A DNA stretch of 64,000 nt from an uncultured Mycobacterium sp. (lineage in GTDB: Bacteria; Actinomycetota; Actinomycetes; Mycobacteriales; Mycobacteriaceae): contig FLQS01000067.1 of the NCBI GenBank assembly GCA_900078375.1, positions 111,357 through 175,356 of the forward strand. Direction: 5' to 3'. Positions 49,653 to 58,230 of this stretch are shown here, piece by piece. A program made the translations under genes and the position numbers. Within the stretch, counting starts at the first letter, position 1, and the number at the start of each line of letters is the position of its first letter. The notes under the pieces are model-generated. The model ran no database searches and was not told the DNA's origin. It saw only the letters and a program-made list of their open reading frames with translations.

Positions 49653-50837
49653 ATGGCCCTGAAATCGAGCCCAGATAAGAACTCCGTCGTGAAGTACGAG
49701 CGGACCCTGTTCGAGCCCGAACACGACCTGTTCCGCGAGTCCTACCGGGCCTTCCTCGACCGCCACGTCGCGCCGTTCCACGACGAGTGGGAGAAGGACA
49801 AGATCGTCGACCGCGAGGTCTGGCTCGAGGCCGGTAAGCAGGGCTTTCTGGGTATGGCCGTGCCGGAGGAGTACGGCGGCGGGGGCAACGCGGACTTCCG
49901 CTACAACGTCATCCTGACTGAGGAGACCGCGGCCGGGCGGTACAGCGGGCTCGGATTCGGCCTGCACAACGACATCATCGCGCCCTATCTGCTGCACCTG
50001 GCCACCGAGGAGCAGAAGCAGCGCTGGCTGCCGAAGTTCTGCAGCGGCGAATACATCACCGCCATTGCCATGACCGAACCCGGCACCGGCAGTGACCTGC
50101 AGGGCATCAAGACCCGGGCAGTCAAAGAGGGCGACCACTACATCCTCAACGGCTCCAAGACCTTCATCACCAACGGCATCCACGCCGACCTGGTGATCGT
50201 GGTGGCCCAGACCGACCCCGACAAGGGCGCGCAGGGCTTCTCGCTGCTGGTCGTCGAGCGCGGCATGGAGGGCTTCGAGCGCGGCCGGCACCTCGACAAG
50301 ATCGGCCTGGACGCGCAGGACACCGCCGAACTGTCGTTCACCGATGTCAAGGTTCCCGCTGAGAACCTGCTCGGTGAAGAGGGCCTGGGCTTCATCTACC
50401 TGATGCAGAACCTGCCGCAGGAGCGCCTCAACATCGCCGTGATGGCGGCCGCGGCCATGGAGAGCGTGCTCGAGCAGACCCTGCAATACACCAAGGAACG
50501 CAAGGCGTTTGGCAAGCCGATCGGCAGCCAGCAGAACAGCCGCTTCCTGCTGGCGGAATTGTCCACCGAGGCCACCGCGGTGCGCATCATGGTCGATGAG
50601 TTCATCCGGCTGCACCTGGACGGAAAACTCTCCGCCGAGCAGGCGTCGATGGCGAAGTGGTACGCCACCGAGAAGCAGGTTTATCTCGTCGACCGCTGCC
50701 TGCAATTGCACGGCGGCTATGGCTACATGCGCGAATATGCGGTTGCGCGGTCTTACCTGGACGCCCGGGTTCAGACGATTTATGGCGGGACGACGGAAAT
50801 CATGAAGGAAATCATCGGCCGCAGCCTGGGCGTCTAG
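49653..50837 (+). CDS. fadE20: Acyl-CoA dehydrogenase FadE20
   Basis: The 394-residue protein is a long-chain-type acyl-CoA dehydrogenase. Visible are AMTEPGTGSDLQGIKTRA (FAD and substrate), the helical core RLNIAVMAAAAMESVLEQTL, LQLHGGYGYMREY and QTIYGGTTEIMKEI. It makes the first double bond in beta-oxidation, passing electrons to ETF. It matches Rv2724c by sequence and by place after hflX in M. tuberculosis; here about 5.7 kb of accessory genes are inserted between them. A palindromic operator controls it. Confidence 0.93.
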   Translation: MALKSSPDKNSVVKYERTLFEPEHDLFRESYRAFLDRHVAPFHDEWEKDKIVDREVWLEAGKQGFLGMAVPEEYGGGGNADFRYNVILTEETAAGRYSGLGFGLHNDIIAPYLLHLATEEQKQRWLPKFCSGEYITAIAMTEPGTGSDLQGIKTRAVKEGDHYILNGSKTFITNGIHADLVIVVAQTDPDKGAQGFSLLVVERGMEGFERGRHLDKIGLDAQDTAELSFTDVKVPAENLLGEEGLGFIYLMQNLPQERLNIAVMAAAAMESVLEQTLQYTKERKAFGKPIGSQQNSRFLLAELSTEATAVRIMVDEFIRLHLDGKLSAEQASMAKWYATEKQVYLVDRCLQLHGGYGYMREYAVARSYLDARVQTIYGGTTEIMKEIIGRSLGV

Positions 50838-50855
50838 CCCAGGCCATAGGAATTG

Positions 50856-50874
50856 TCCGGGCTGTTAGCCCGGA
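50856..50874 (+). terminator. Hairpin terminator after fadE20
   Basis: TCCGGGCT-GTT-AGCCCGGA has perfect 8-bp arms and a three-base loop, 18 bases after the fadE20 stop. There is no long U-tract, which is usual for mycobacterial terminators. Confidence 0.65.
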
Positions 50875-51035
50875 ACATCGGTTTGACCTGGTAATTTGTG
50901 TCCCTGCAAGCCGCAATGTGAGACCCGGTGACGCGAATAGCTTGGCTTTGTGCTCGACTTTTCCGGAGTTTTACCCCTTACTCACGTGTGGCTTATCTAG
51001 GGAAACGCCGCGTGTCGTGAAGTGCTGACGCACAG

Positions 51036-51064
51036 TTGACACGGAGGATAAGGGGAAGCATCTT
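51036..51064 (+). promoter_or_regulatory. Possible SigA-like promoter before the LGFP gene
   Basis: TTGACA at 51036-51041 is a perfect -35. After 17 bases comes CATCTT, a poor -10. The rest of the 250-base gap after fadE20 holds the terminator hairpin, and no gene is seen. Confidence 0.28.
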
Positions 51065-51087
51065 GACCGAAACTGCGGGGAGAGTGC

Positions 51088-53256
51088 ATGACCTGGCTTG
51101 GAAGTCGTCTCAGTAGAGGCGTCGAGCGGATGGCGCTCGCCGTCATCGCGACGGCTACAGCGGCTCTGCTGTTCGCGCCCGGGGCGATCGCGACCCCCGA
51201 CAGTGATGCAAGTGATGCCATCGACCAGGCCTGGCAGGCCGCCGGTGGCGACGGTTCCCCAGTAGGTACCAAGGACGGCGACGTCTACGCCGTCGGCGAC
51301 GGATTCGCCCAGAACTTCAGCGGCGGCAAGATCTTCTTCACCCCGGCCACCGGCGCGCACCTTCTCTTCGGGCCGATCCTGGACACGTACCAAGCGCAGG
51401 GTGGCCCCGCCGACAGCGACCTCGGTTTCCCCACCATGGACGAGGTGGCGGGCCTGGTGGGTCCGGACAGCCGGGTCAGCACGTTCAGCGCCAGCGACAA
51501 ACCGGCGATCTTCTGGACGCCCGACACCGGGGCGTGGGTGGTGCGCGGCGCGATCAACGCCGCATGGGACAAGCTTGGCGGCTCGGCCGGGACCATGGGC
51601 GTGCCCACCGGTGCCGAGACCTTCGACGGCAACGTGGTGAACCAGAAGTTCACTGGCGGTGAGATCTCTTACGACAACAGCACCAAGACGTTCACCACGG
51701 TGCCCGCCGAACTGGCCAACAACCTGGCCGGTGTAGAGGTCCCGACCGACGCGACGACCGCGATCAACGAGGCGTGGCGTGCCGCGGGTGGGCTCTCGGG
51801 CCCGCTCGGTGCCCGGCAGGGCGGCCAAAGTCCGGTCGGCACCGACGGTGCCGAGCAGGACTACGCCGGCGGCAAGATCTTCTACTCCCCGGCGACCGGC
51901 GCACACGCGGTGACGGGCGCGATCCTGACGAAGTACGAGGCCCAGGGCGGACCGACCGGCGATCTCGGCCTGCCGACCGGAACCGAGGCCGACGGCGGTG
52001 CGCCGAACAGCCGGGTCAGCGCATTCAGCGCCGCCGATAAGCCGGTGATCTTCTGGACACCTGACAACGGCGCCGTCGTGGTGCGCGGCGCGATCAACGC
52101 CGCGTGGGCGAAGCTGGGCGGGGCCGGCGGCAAGCTCGGCGTGCCGACCGGCGAGCAGAGTGTCAACGGTGACACCGTGACCCAGAAGTTCAGCGGTGGC
52201 GAGATCTCCTGGAACAAGGCGGCCAACAAGTTCACCACCAAACCGCCGGAGCTGGCGTCGCAACTGGCCGGGGTGCAGGTGCCCAACGCGACCGGGCCGC
52301 AGGCGGGCCCGGCACCGACGTCCGGCAAGGGCTTCACCTGGCATTGGTGGTGGTTGCTGATCATCATTCCGGCGCTGTTGCTGGTAGCGGTGATCGCGCT
52401 GGGCCTGCTCTGGTTGCAGCGCCGTCGCGGCGCCGATATCGAGGTCGACGACGACTTCCATGACTCGGAATACGACGATGACGATCACTGGCCCGGAGAT
52501 AACGCCGGTCCGGCGGGTGTTGCGGGTGTTTCTGCGGCCGACCGCTTTTCGACGTACCCCGACGGTGGCCGCGTGCAGGTCGCCGCTGCGCCTGGGCTCT
52601 CCTGGGCGCAGCCGGGCGGCGAGGAAAAGTCGCAGCCCGGACCCGAGGACGTGTTCGACGGTGATCAGGATTCCATCGACACCACACCGACTCGCATTCC
52701 CGCCGAACCTGCGGATTCCGACGAGACGGACGAGGTCGAGGCCGCCGAGGTGCCCGTCGAACATGAGTATGCCGAGATCGAGGAATTCGAGGACGCCGAC
52801 GAGGCTGCCGATTCAGGGCGTCATGCGGTGGTGAATCTTGGTGAGTCGCAGTCCATGTGGCGACTCGAAATGGGCGAACTCGGCAGGCCGGGGCGGCGGC
52901 GTCGCGCCGAGCCGGACGACGAACCCGAGCTTGAGCCCGAACCGGAGCCCGAGGAATTCGCCGAGGCGGAGATCGTCGTCGAGCCCGTGGACGCCGAAGA
53001 CGACGCCCAATCGATCACCGAGCCGGCGGAGATTCAGCAGTCCGACGTCCCGGCCGGGGTCGCCTCGTCACGCCCGGCGATCCATCTCCCGCTGTCTGAT
53101 CCGTATCAGGCGCCCGAGGGCTACGTGATCAAGGCCAACACTCATTCGGGCCTGTACTACACCCCGGATTCGGCGCTCTACGACCACACCGTGCCCGAAG
53201 TGTGGTTCGCCAGTGAAGAACTCGCTCAGGCGAACGGTTTCGTCAAGGCGGAATAA
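51088..53256 (+). CDS. LGFP-repeat envelope protein with transmembrane segment and C-terminal sunset-like domain
   Basis: The 722-residue protein has a signal peptide (cut near residue 36) and two similar blocks of about 180 residues that contain LGFP-type repeats (LGFPTMDEV, MGVPTGAET, LGLPTGTEA, LGVPTGEQS), each ending in a GGEISW/Y segment. A membrane helix lies at about 425-447 (WWWLLIIIPALLLVAVIALG), followed by an Arg stop and an acidic, probably disordered region. The last 45 residues (YVIKANTHSGLYYTPDSALY ... WFASEELAQANGF) resemble the sunset domain. LGFP blocks bind the arabinogalactan or mycolate layer in related proteins. The cytoplasmic acidic part is of unknown use. Confidence 0.83.
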   Translation: MTWLGSRLSRGVERMALAVIATATAALLFAPGAIATPDSDASDAIDQAWQAAGGDGSPVGTKDGDVYAVGDGFAQNFSGGKIFFTPATGAHLLFGPILDTYQAQGGPADSDLGFPTMDEVAGLVGPDSRVSTFSASDKPAIFWTPDTGAWVVRGAINAAWDKLGGSAGTMGVPTGAETFDGNVVNQKFTGGEISYDNSTKTFTTVPAELANNLAGVEVPTDATTAINEAWRAAGGLSGPLGARQGGQSPVGTDGAEQDYAGGKIFYSPATGAHAVTGAILTKYEAQGGPTGDLGLPTGTEADGGAPNSRVSAFSAADKPVIFWTPDNGAVVVRGAINAAWAKLGGAGGKLGVPTGEQSVNGDTVTQKFSGGEISWNKAANKFTTKPPELASQLAGVQVPNATGPQAGPAPTSGKGFTWHWWWLLIIIPALLLVAVIALGLLWLQRRRGADIEVDDDFHDSEYDDDDHWPGDNAGPAGVAGVSAADRFSTYPDGGRVQVAAAPGLSWAQPGGEEKSQPGPEDVFDGDQDSIDTTPTRIPAEPADSDETDEVEAAEVPVEHEYAEIEEFEDADEAADSGRHAVVNLGESQSMWRLEMGELGRPGRRRRAEPDDEPELEPEPEPEEFAEAEIVVEPVDAEDDAQSITEPAEIQQSDVPAGVASSRPAIHLPLSDPYQAPEGYVIKANTHSGLYYTPDSALYDHTVPEVWFASEELAQANGFVKAE

Positions 53257-53269
53257 GGGGCTCCGCCCC
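53257..53269. terminator. Short bidirectional hairpin between convergent genes
   Basis: GGGGC-TCC-GCCCC lies between the LGFP stop (53256) and the lexA stop (53271). On the minus strand it is followed by TTATT. It could end both messages. Confidence 0.45.
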
Positions 53270-53270
53270 G

Positions 53271-53948
53271 TTAGATCTTGCGGATGACGGTGACGACCTT
53301 GCCGAGGATGGCGGCGTCGTTACCGGGGATCGGGTCGAAGGCCGGGTTGTGCGGCATCAGCCAGACCTGACCACTGGTGCGTTTGAACGTCTTCACGGTG
53401 GCTTCGCCGTCGATCATCGCCGCGACGATATCGCCGTTGTCGGCCACGTTCTGCTGGCGGATGACCACCCAGTCGCCGTCGCAGATCGCGGCATCGACCA
53501 TGGACTCGCCGACAACCTTGAGCAGGAACAGCGAGCCCTCGCCGACCAGTTCTTTGGGTAGCGGGAAGACGTCTTCGACGGCCTCCTCGGCCAGGATCGG
53601 ACCGCCGGCGGCGATCCGGCCCAGCACCGGCACGAACGTCGGTTCGGGAAGGGCGTCCGAGCCGGCGACGTCGGTGGTCACCGCGGTCGCCGTGGTCACC
53701 TCGTCGGCGCTGCGCACGTCCACGGCGCGCGGGCGGTTGGCGTCACGGCGCAGGAAGCCCTTGCGCTCCAGGGTGCGCAGCTGGTGTGCGACCGACGACG
53801 TCGAGGTGAGCCCGACGGCGTCGCCGATCTCGCGGATGCTCGGGGGATAGCCGCGGGTGGTGACCGAGGCCCGGATCACGTCGAGGATGGTTCGCTGCCG
53901 CTCGGTCAGTCCGGAGGCGGCACCTGCTGTCTCACTGCGGTCGCTCAT
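53271..53948 (-). CDS. lexA: SOS repressor LexA
   Basis: The 225-residue protein has a winged-helix DNA-binding domain (residues 14-78), the self-cleavage site A114-G115 (AAGGP), and the Ser149/Lys186 catalytic dyad. It represses DNA-damage genes until activated RecA triggers its cleavage. The ATG at 53948 is favoured because a TANNNT element (TACATT) lies seven bases upstream; an in-frame ATG at 53984 would sit inside the SOS box. It is divergent from the LysM gene. Confidence 0.95.
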   Translation of the reverse strand: MSDRSETAGAASGLTERQRTILDVIRASVTTRGYPPSIREIGDAVGLTSTSSVAHQLRTLERKGFLRRDANRPRAVDVRSADEVTTATAVTTDVAGSDALPEPTFVPVLGRIAAGGPILAEEAVEDVFPLPKELVGEGSLFLLKVVGESMVDAAICDGDWVVIRQQNVADNGDIVAAMIDGEATVKTFKRTSGQVWLMPHNPAFDPIPGNDAAILGKVVTVIRKI

Positions 53949-53955
53949 GGGCCCG

Positions 53956-53961
53956 AATGTA
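53956..53961 (-). promoter_or_regulatory. -10 element (TACATT) for leaderless lexA
   Basis: On the minus strand TACATT fits TANNNT and is followed by seven bases and the ATG at 53948. The SOS box lies about 20 bases further upstream, over the -35 zone. Confidence 0.45.
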
Positions 53962-53980
53962 GTCGTGTGAGCATCGATAA

Positions 53981-53996
53981 TCAAACACTTGTTCGA
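53981..53996. promoter_or_regulatory. LexA box of lexA
   Basis: Read on the minus strand, TCGAAC-AAGT-GTTTGA matches the SOS consensus with one change. It provides autoregulation of lexA. Confidence 0.72.
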
Positions 53997-54046
53997 GACC
54001 AGCGTGTCGCGTCCGGTAATGATGCAGGTGCCGGGCAGATCAAAAC

Positions 54047-54069
54047 TTGTCGGTGGCCGGATTTATTCT
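54047..54069 (+). promoter_or_regulatory. PafBC-type damage promoter of the LysM gene (perfect match)
   Basis: TTGTCGGTG at 54047-54055, eight bases, then TATTCT at 54064-54069 is an exact fit to TTGTCRGTG-N8-TANNNT. The predicted start lies near 54076. Confidence 0.8.
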
Positions 54070-54098
54070 TCAGACACGCTCGCTCACATGTTCGGTAT

Positions 54099-54121
54099 TC
54101 GAACGGATGATCGAGTACAGT
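54099..54121 (+). promoter_or_regulatory. LexA box plus -10 element upstream of the LysM gene
   Basis: TCGAAC-GGAT-GATCGA at 54099-54114 fits the SOS box with one change and is followed by TACAGT (54116-54121), a TANNNT element. A second, weaker half-matching site TCGAAC-ACAA-GAGCGA lies at 54122-54137. Confidence 0.65.
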
Positions 54122-54168
54122 TCGAACACAAGAGCGAATAGTGGGCGTCTTGGAGGAAGGAAGCAGAC

Positions 54169-54663
54169 GTGACAGTCATCGACGATCGGCAGGTTTTCCC
54201 ATCGGCACCGGTGCGGCCGATGCGCCCCCGGGCGGCGGTCAGGCCCGTTGCTCCCGTTCGGGACCGTCCGGCCGGCCCCCGCACCCATCGGCCATATCCG
54301 GTGCGCCCGGCCAGTGCGCCGATGCGCTACCCCGGCACCGGCGTCGCCTTCTCGCGGGCGCCCCACACGCGCCGGCCGGTGAGCACCGCCGTCACCATCG
54401 CGCTGGCCGCGGTGGCCGCGCTCATCACCCTGTGGCTGGGGTTGGTGGGTCATCTCAGTGGCACACCGATGGCCGCCACCGACCAGTTGCCGGATCAGCT
54501 CGCTGTGGTCCAGGTCCAGGCGGGGGAGACCCTGCAACAGCTCGCCGGCCGGGTGGCACCCGACGCGCCCGCCGGGCAGGTCATGCAGCGCATCCGCGAG
54601 CTCAACAAGCTCGATTCGGCCTCGCTGGATGCCGGGCAGACTCTCATCGCGCCCATCGGGTGA
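54169..54663 (+). CDS. LysM-domain membrane protein of the SOS response (Rv2719c/ChiZ-like)
   Basis: The 164-residue protein has a basic, Pro/Arg-rich cytoplasmic N-terminus, one membrane helix at about residues 73-93 (AVTIALAAVAALITLWLGLV) and an external LysM domain (VVQVQAGETLQQLAGRVAPDAP ... LNKLDSASLDAGQTLIAPIG). It matches Rv2719c, a damage-induced protein that slows division and is reported as a cell-wall hydrolase. The GTG at 54169 follows a GGAGGAAGG site. It carries two types of damage promoter. Confidence 0.87.
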   Translation: MTVIDDRQVFPSAPVRPMRPRAAVRPVAPVRDRPAGPRTHRPYPVRPASAPMRYPGTGVAFSRAPHTRRPVSTAVTIALAAVAALITLWLGLVGHLSGTPMAATDQLPDQLAVVQVQAGETLQQLAGRVAPDAPAGQVMQRIRELNKLDSASLDAGQTLIAPIG

Positions 54664-54774
54664 CCACCCGGCGCGTCACGGCTGGCCAAAACGTGTGCCG
54701 GACAAGCGGCCTCGATGGTGGCGGTCTCGTTCGCCCCAGTTTCCAGGACGTGACCGCTCTGCGGACGGCGCAGG

Positions 54775-54780
54775 TAGGCT
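54775..54780 (+). promoter_or_regulatory. Candidate -10 element (TAGGCT) of nrdR
   Basis: TAGGCT fits TANNNT about 48 bases before the nrdR ATG, leaving a leader that holds the GGAGGCGAAGGAG ribosome-binding site. Confidence 0.35.
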
Positions 54781-54827
54781 CTGGGTGGCTCGAAGCATCG
54801 AGCTGCGGCGGAGGCGAAGGAGCGGTC

Positions 54828-55292
54828 ATGCATTGTCCGTTCTGTCGCCATCCCGACTCCCGGGTGGTCGACTCTCGGGAGGCCGACGAGGGCCAGGCCA
54901 TCCGGCGGCGCCGGTCCTGCCCGGAGTGCGGTCGCCGGTTCACCACCGTGGAGACCGCCGTGCTGGCGGTCGTCAAACGCAGCGGCGTGACCGAGCCATT
55001 CAGTCGAGAGAAGGTCATCAGCGGGGTGCGGCGGGCATGTCAGGGTCGAGCCGTCGACGACGATGCACTCAACCTGCTGGCCCAGCAGGTCGAGGACACC
55101 GTGCGCGCGGCGGGTTCCCCCGAGATCCCCAGCCACGAGGTCGGGCTGGCCATCCTCGGGCCGCTCCGTGAACTCGACGAGGTCGCCTACCTGCGGTTCG
55201 CCTCGGTATATCGCTCGTTCAGCTCGGCCGAGGACTTCGAGCGCGAGATCGAGGCGCTGCGTGCCCATCGCGCCGTCGGCACCTCCGGCTGA
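54828..55292 (+). CDS. nrdR: Transcriptional repressor NrdR
   Basis: The 154-residue protein has the zinc ribbon C3-C6...C31-C34 and an ATP-cone domain (VVKRSGVTEPFSREKVISGV). It represses ribonucleotide reductase genes in response to dATP/ATP. The ATG at 54828 gives the usual MHCPFC start. It converges on the PhzF-like gene. Confidence 0.96.
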   Translation: MHCPFCRHPDSRVVDSREADEGQAIRRRRSCPECGRRFTTVETAVLAVVKRSGVTEPFSREKVISGVRRACQGRAVDDDALNLLAQQVEDTVRAAGSPEIPSHEVGLAILGPLRELDEVAYLRFASVYRSFSSAEDFEREIEALRAHRAVGTSG

Positions 55293-55299
55293 GCTGTCG

Positions 55300-55986
55300 T
55301 CAGTCCAGCTGTCGCACGCTGTCGTTGACCACGCGACCGGCGACCAGCACCCACCCTTCGGAGTTCCACGTCGTATAGATCTGCGATCCCTTGCCCTGGG
55401 TGATCGTCAGGTCTCGGCTCAGATAATCGGTGATCCGCGCCGCCGCGGAGCCGGTCGCCTCATCCTCCGGGACGCCAAGGTCGGTGGCGAACATCCGCGA
55501 CCGGATATGCCCACCGTCGCGATCGAGCCAGGCCCACAAGTAGTGCTCGACATCGTCGGGGTAGTCGCCCGGCTCGGTGGCCAGCAGGTCGTCCACCGAA
55601 TCCAGCTCGTGAATGGCGAACTCCGGTGACCATTCCGCCCGCGCCCGCACCACGGTGAGGGCGCCGTCGTAGCTGATCTGCACGATGCCGGCCGGTACTT
55701 GCAGGGTATTGATCGGGGTGCCGCGTTCCCGCAGCCACCAGGCCGCGCCCACGGTCGGGTGCCCGGCGAATGGCAGCTCGGTGGCGGGGGTGAAGATGTG
55801 TGCGTGCGCGGTTGTCGCGCCGCTATTCGGTATATCGATGAATATCGTTTCGCTGTAACCTAATTCGGTGGCGATTCGCTGCCGTTCAGTGGCCGGCACG
55901 GTCGATGCGTCGACCACACCGAGCGGATTGCCGAAATTGCCGCACGCATCGGTGAACACCCGCAACACAGTGACGTCGACGGTCAT
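55300..55986 (-). CDS. PhzF-family isomerase-like protein (Rv2716-like)
   Basis: The 228-residue protein has the diaminopimelate-epimerase-like PhzF fold: VLRVFTDACGNFGNPLGVVD at the start, ELGYSETIFI with the conserved Glu, PFAGHPTVGAAW and DEATGSAAARITDYL. Family members isomerise or are of unknown use. It is shorter than the about 260-290 residues of many PhzF proteins but matches Rv2716. It is separated from the upstream hydrolase gene by 34 bases on the same strand. Confidence 0.85.
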   Translation of the reverse strand: MTVDVTVLRVFTDACGNFGNPLGVVDASTVPATERQRIATELGYSETIFIDIPNSGATTAHAHIFTPATELPFAGHPTVGAAWWLRERGTPINTLQVPAGIVQISYDGALTVVRARAEWSPEFAIHELDSVDDLLATEPGDYPDDVEHYLWAWLDRDGGHIRSRMFATDLGVPEDEATGSAAARITDYLSRDLTITQGKGSQIYTTWNSEGWVLVAGRVVNDSVRQLD

Positions 55987-56020
55987 ATTTCGACTCTACG
56001 ACGCTGCCGGGGGTAGAGCG

Positions 56021-57043
56021 TCAGGTGGCACTGCGCTCGTCGGCGCCCATGGCGTCGAGCACCGCCACCCGGGTGTCGAGCGTGCCGGTGACCGAACGCT
56101 CGGATAGGCCGGTGCGCAACAGTTCACGCAGCACGTCCTGGTCGTACTCGGCAGGTGCGGTGGAGTCGATGAACCGCTCGACGACCTCCACGAACCGGTC
56201 GGGGTCGTCATGGAACGGGAAGTGCCCAGACCGGCCGAAGATCTCCAACCGGGAGCCGGGCATGGCGGCGTGGGCCATCCGGGCATGGCTGACTGGGATC
56301 ATTGCGTCCTGGTCGCCCCAAATGAGTTGCACGGGAACAGATTCGGTCAAATAACATCGGTCGAGCATGGTCACCACCTGCCCACGCCAATCCACCACCG
56401 AGCGCAAGGTGCGGGTGAACGCCGACGACGCGGTCGGCTCGGGCAGATCGGTCAGGATGCGCAGCGCGTCAGGCAGGTCGCGGCCCAATCCCGTCGAGCC
56501 GAAGACGGTGCCCAGCGCCCGCCCGGCGACCTGCAGGGCAGGCAGCACCATTGGCAGCCGCAGAAGGGCCAGCGCCTCGCCGCCCAGCGGCAGAGAGGCG
56601 GCCCGCAGCGCGATGTTGACGTCCTTGGTCACTCCGCCGGCGCCGACCAGTATCAGCCGCTCGACCAATTGCGGGTACTGGTAGACGAATTGCATTGCCA
56701 CACCGCCACCGAGTGAATGCCCGATCACGGTGACCTTGTCGACCTCGAGGACGCCGAGCAGATCGCGCATGCCGTTGGCGTAGGCGGCCACCGAATAGTC
56801 CGCCCGCGGCTTGTCAGACTGGCCGTGGCCCAGCAGGTCCGGGGCGATGACGGTGAATCGCTGGGCGAGCTTGCTGTGCACCGAATGCCACGTCGTCGAG
56901 TTGTCGCCGATCCCGTGGATCAGCAGCAGCGTGGGACCCGACCCGGCCACCCGGAACGCCCGCCGATAACCGTGAATGGTCCGGAAATGCAGCGTGGGCG
57001 TCACGTCCCGAACGGGCTGCAGATTGGGCTTTCGCTGCGTCAT
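56021..57043 (-). CDS. Alpha/beta hydrolase (Rv2715-like)
   Basis: The 340-residue protein is a classical alpha/beta hydrolase: oxyanion motif HGIGD, nucleophile Ser110 in GHSLGG, an Asp in WGDQDAMIP and His in GRSGHFPFHDDP. A cap region of about 70 residues lies between. It matches Rv2715; the substrate is unknown, an ester or lipid being likely. The ATG at 57043 lies 34 bases after the PAC2 gene on the same strand. Confidence 0.86.
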   Translation of the reverse strand: MTQRKPNLQPVRDVTPTLHFRTIHGYRRAFRVAGSGPTLLLIHGIGDNSTTWHSVHSKLAQRFTVIAPDLLGHGQSDKPRADYSVAAYANGMRDLLGVLEVDKVTVIGHSLGGGVAMQFVYQYPQLVERLILVGAGGVTKDVNIALRAASLPLGGEALALLRLPMVLPALQVAGRALGTVFGSTGLGRDLPDALRILTDLPEPTASSAFTRTLRSVVDWRGQVVTMLDRCYLTESVPVQLIWGDQDAMIPVSHARMAHAAMPGSRLEIFGRSGHFPFHDDPDRFVEVVERFIDSTAPAEYDQDVLRELLRTGLSERSVTGTLDTRVAVLDAMGADERSAT

Positions 57044-57077
57044 GGGCAACCCCGTCGTCGGTGCGGTCGACTTCGCG

Positions 57078-58052
57078 TTACGTCTCCCCGTTGTCGGTGA
57101 AACCGTCCTTGAAGTCGTCGGCGTGCTGGGCCAGGAATCGCTCGAATTCCGCGCCCAATTCGTCACCGCTGGGAAGATCCTCGTCGCGAGCCAGCAGCGA
57201 CCGGTTGTCTTGAGCGGCAACGAAAGCATCGTACTGGCGCTCCAGTGCGCTCACCACTTGAGCGACCTCGGGCGAGGCTTCTACCTGCTCGTCAATCTTG
57301 GTGCGGATACCGGCGCCGGCATCGGTCAGCGCCCGCAGCGGCACCTGCAGCGAAGTCAGCTTGGCCACCTGCTCCAGCAGTGCCTCCGCGGCCGCGGGGA
57401 AGTCGGTCTGGGCCAGATAGTGCGGCACGTGGACGGTGAAGCCGACGACCTCGTGGCCATGCTGGCCCATTCGGTATTCCAGCAGGTTGGAGACGCTGCC
57501 GGGGACCTGCACCTCGCCTACCCACGGGGTGAACGCGGTGATCAGCTCGCGATTGTTGGAATGCGCCGTCAGTGTCACCGGACGGGTGTGGGGCACAGCC
57601 ATCGGGATCGTGCCAAGGCCGATGGTCTGGCGCACCCCGAGCCGCTCGGCCAGCAGCCGCACGGCCGTCACGAACCGCTCCCATTTCAGGTCCGGCTCCA
57701 GGCCGGCGAGCAGCAGAAACGGCGTGCCGACGCTGTCCCGCAGGGCGTACAGGTTCAGTTGCGGATCGTCGTAGTCGGTGAAGTGGTCGGTCTTGAACGT
57801 CATCAGCGGCCGACGGGACCGGTAATCCAGCAGGTCGTCGATCGCGAACGAGGCCACGAGTTCGGTGTCGAGCTTGCTCTTGAGGTGCTCGGCGGCCAGG
57901 TGAATGGCGTGACCGGCGTCGGAGAACCCTTCAAGAGCATGGATCATCACCGGTCCACGCCCGTCGGGCGCGGACAGTTGGGGCGCCGGAAACTCCAGTT
58001 CGTACAATCCGGTCTGCTCAGGTTGGTACTGCTGTCCCTGCTCGTCAGTCAT
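57078..58052 (-). CDS. PAC2-family protein (Rv2714-like)
   Basis: The 324-residue protein resembles the PAC2 (proteasome assembly chaperone-like) family of actinobacteria: MIHALEGFSDAGHAIHLAAEHL, the YRSRRPLMTF segment and GIRTKIDEQVEASPEV. Rv2714 is the same length. No enzymatic residues are known, and the role in cells with a bacterial proteasome is unproven. The ATG at 58052 opens an acidic Gln-rich N-terminus. Confidence 0.85.
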   Translation of the reverse strand: MTDEQGQQYQPEQTGLYELEFPAPQLSAPDGRGPVMIHALEGFSDAGHAIHLAAEHLKSKLDTELVASFAIDDLLDYRSRRPLMTFKTDHFTDYDDPQLNLYALRDSVGTPFLLLAGLEPDLKWERFVTAVRLLAERLGVRQTIGLGTIPMAVPHTRPVTLTAHSNNRELITAFTPWVGEVQVPGSVSNLLEYRMGQHGHEVVGFTVHVPHYLAQTDFPAAAEALLEQVAKLTSLQVPLRALTDAGAGIRTKIDEQVEASPEVAQVVSALERQYDAFVAAQDNRSLLARDEDLPSGDELGAEFERFLAQHADDFKDGFTDNGET

Positions 58053-58133
58053 CGTCTCCGCCTCCTCGCGGTGCCCGGACGCGGTTGTCGCGCCCTTGTA
58101 CCGTGGCAACCAGTGTCTCTTAGATTTGGGCCT

Positions 58134-58149
58134 GCGCTATCGATAGCGC
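58134..58149. promoter_or_regulatory. 16-bp perfect palindrome between the PAC2 and protease genes
   Basis: GCGCTATCGATAGCGC lies between the divergent starts at 58052 and 58231. It is a likely binding site for a dimeric regulator or a short hairpin. Confidence 0.45.
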
Positions 58150-58230
58150 CTGTGTTGCACAACGCAGGTGCTGTGCAGGTCGTTCCCCGACGGCTGTGAT
58201 CACGACAGGCTCACAGCCCCCGCATCAGGC

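Noticed and set aside
50875..51087. Cyclic di-AMP (ydaO-type) riboswitch before the LGFP gene
   Set aside because: Such elements precede some actinobacterial cell-wall genes, but I could not find the conserved core or pairing here.
51214..52284. CRISPR-like or satellite repeats
   Set aside because: The repeated DNA is coding and reflects duplicated LGFP protein blocks. There is no short regular repeat-spacer pattern.
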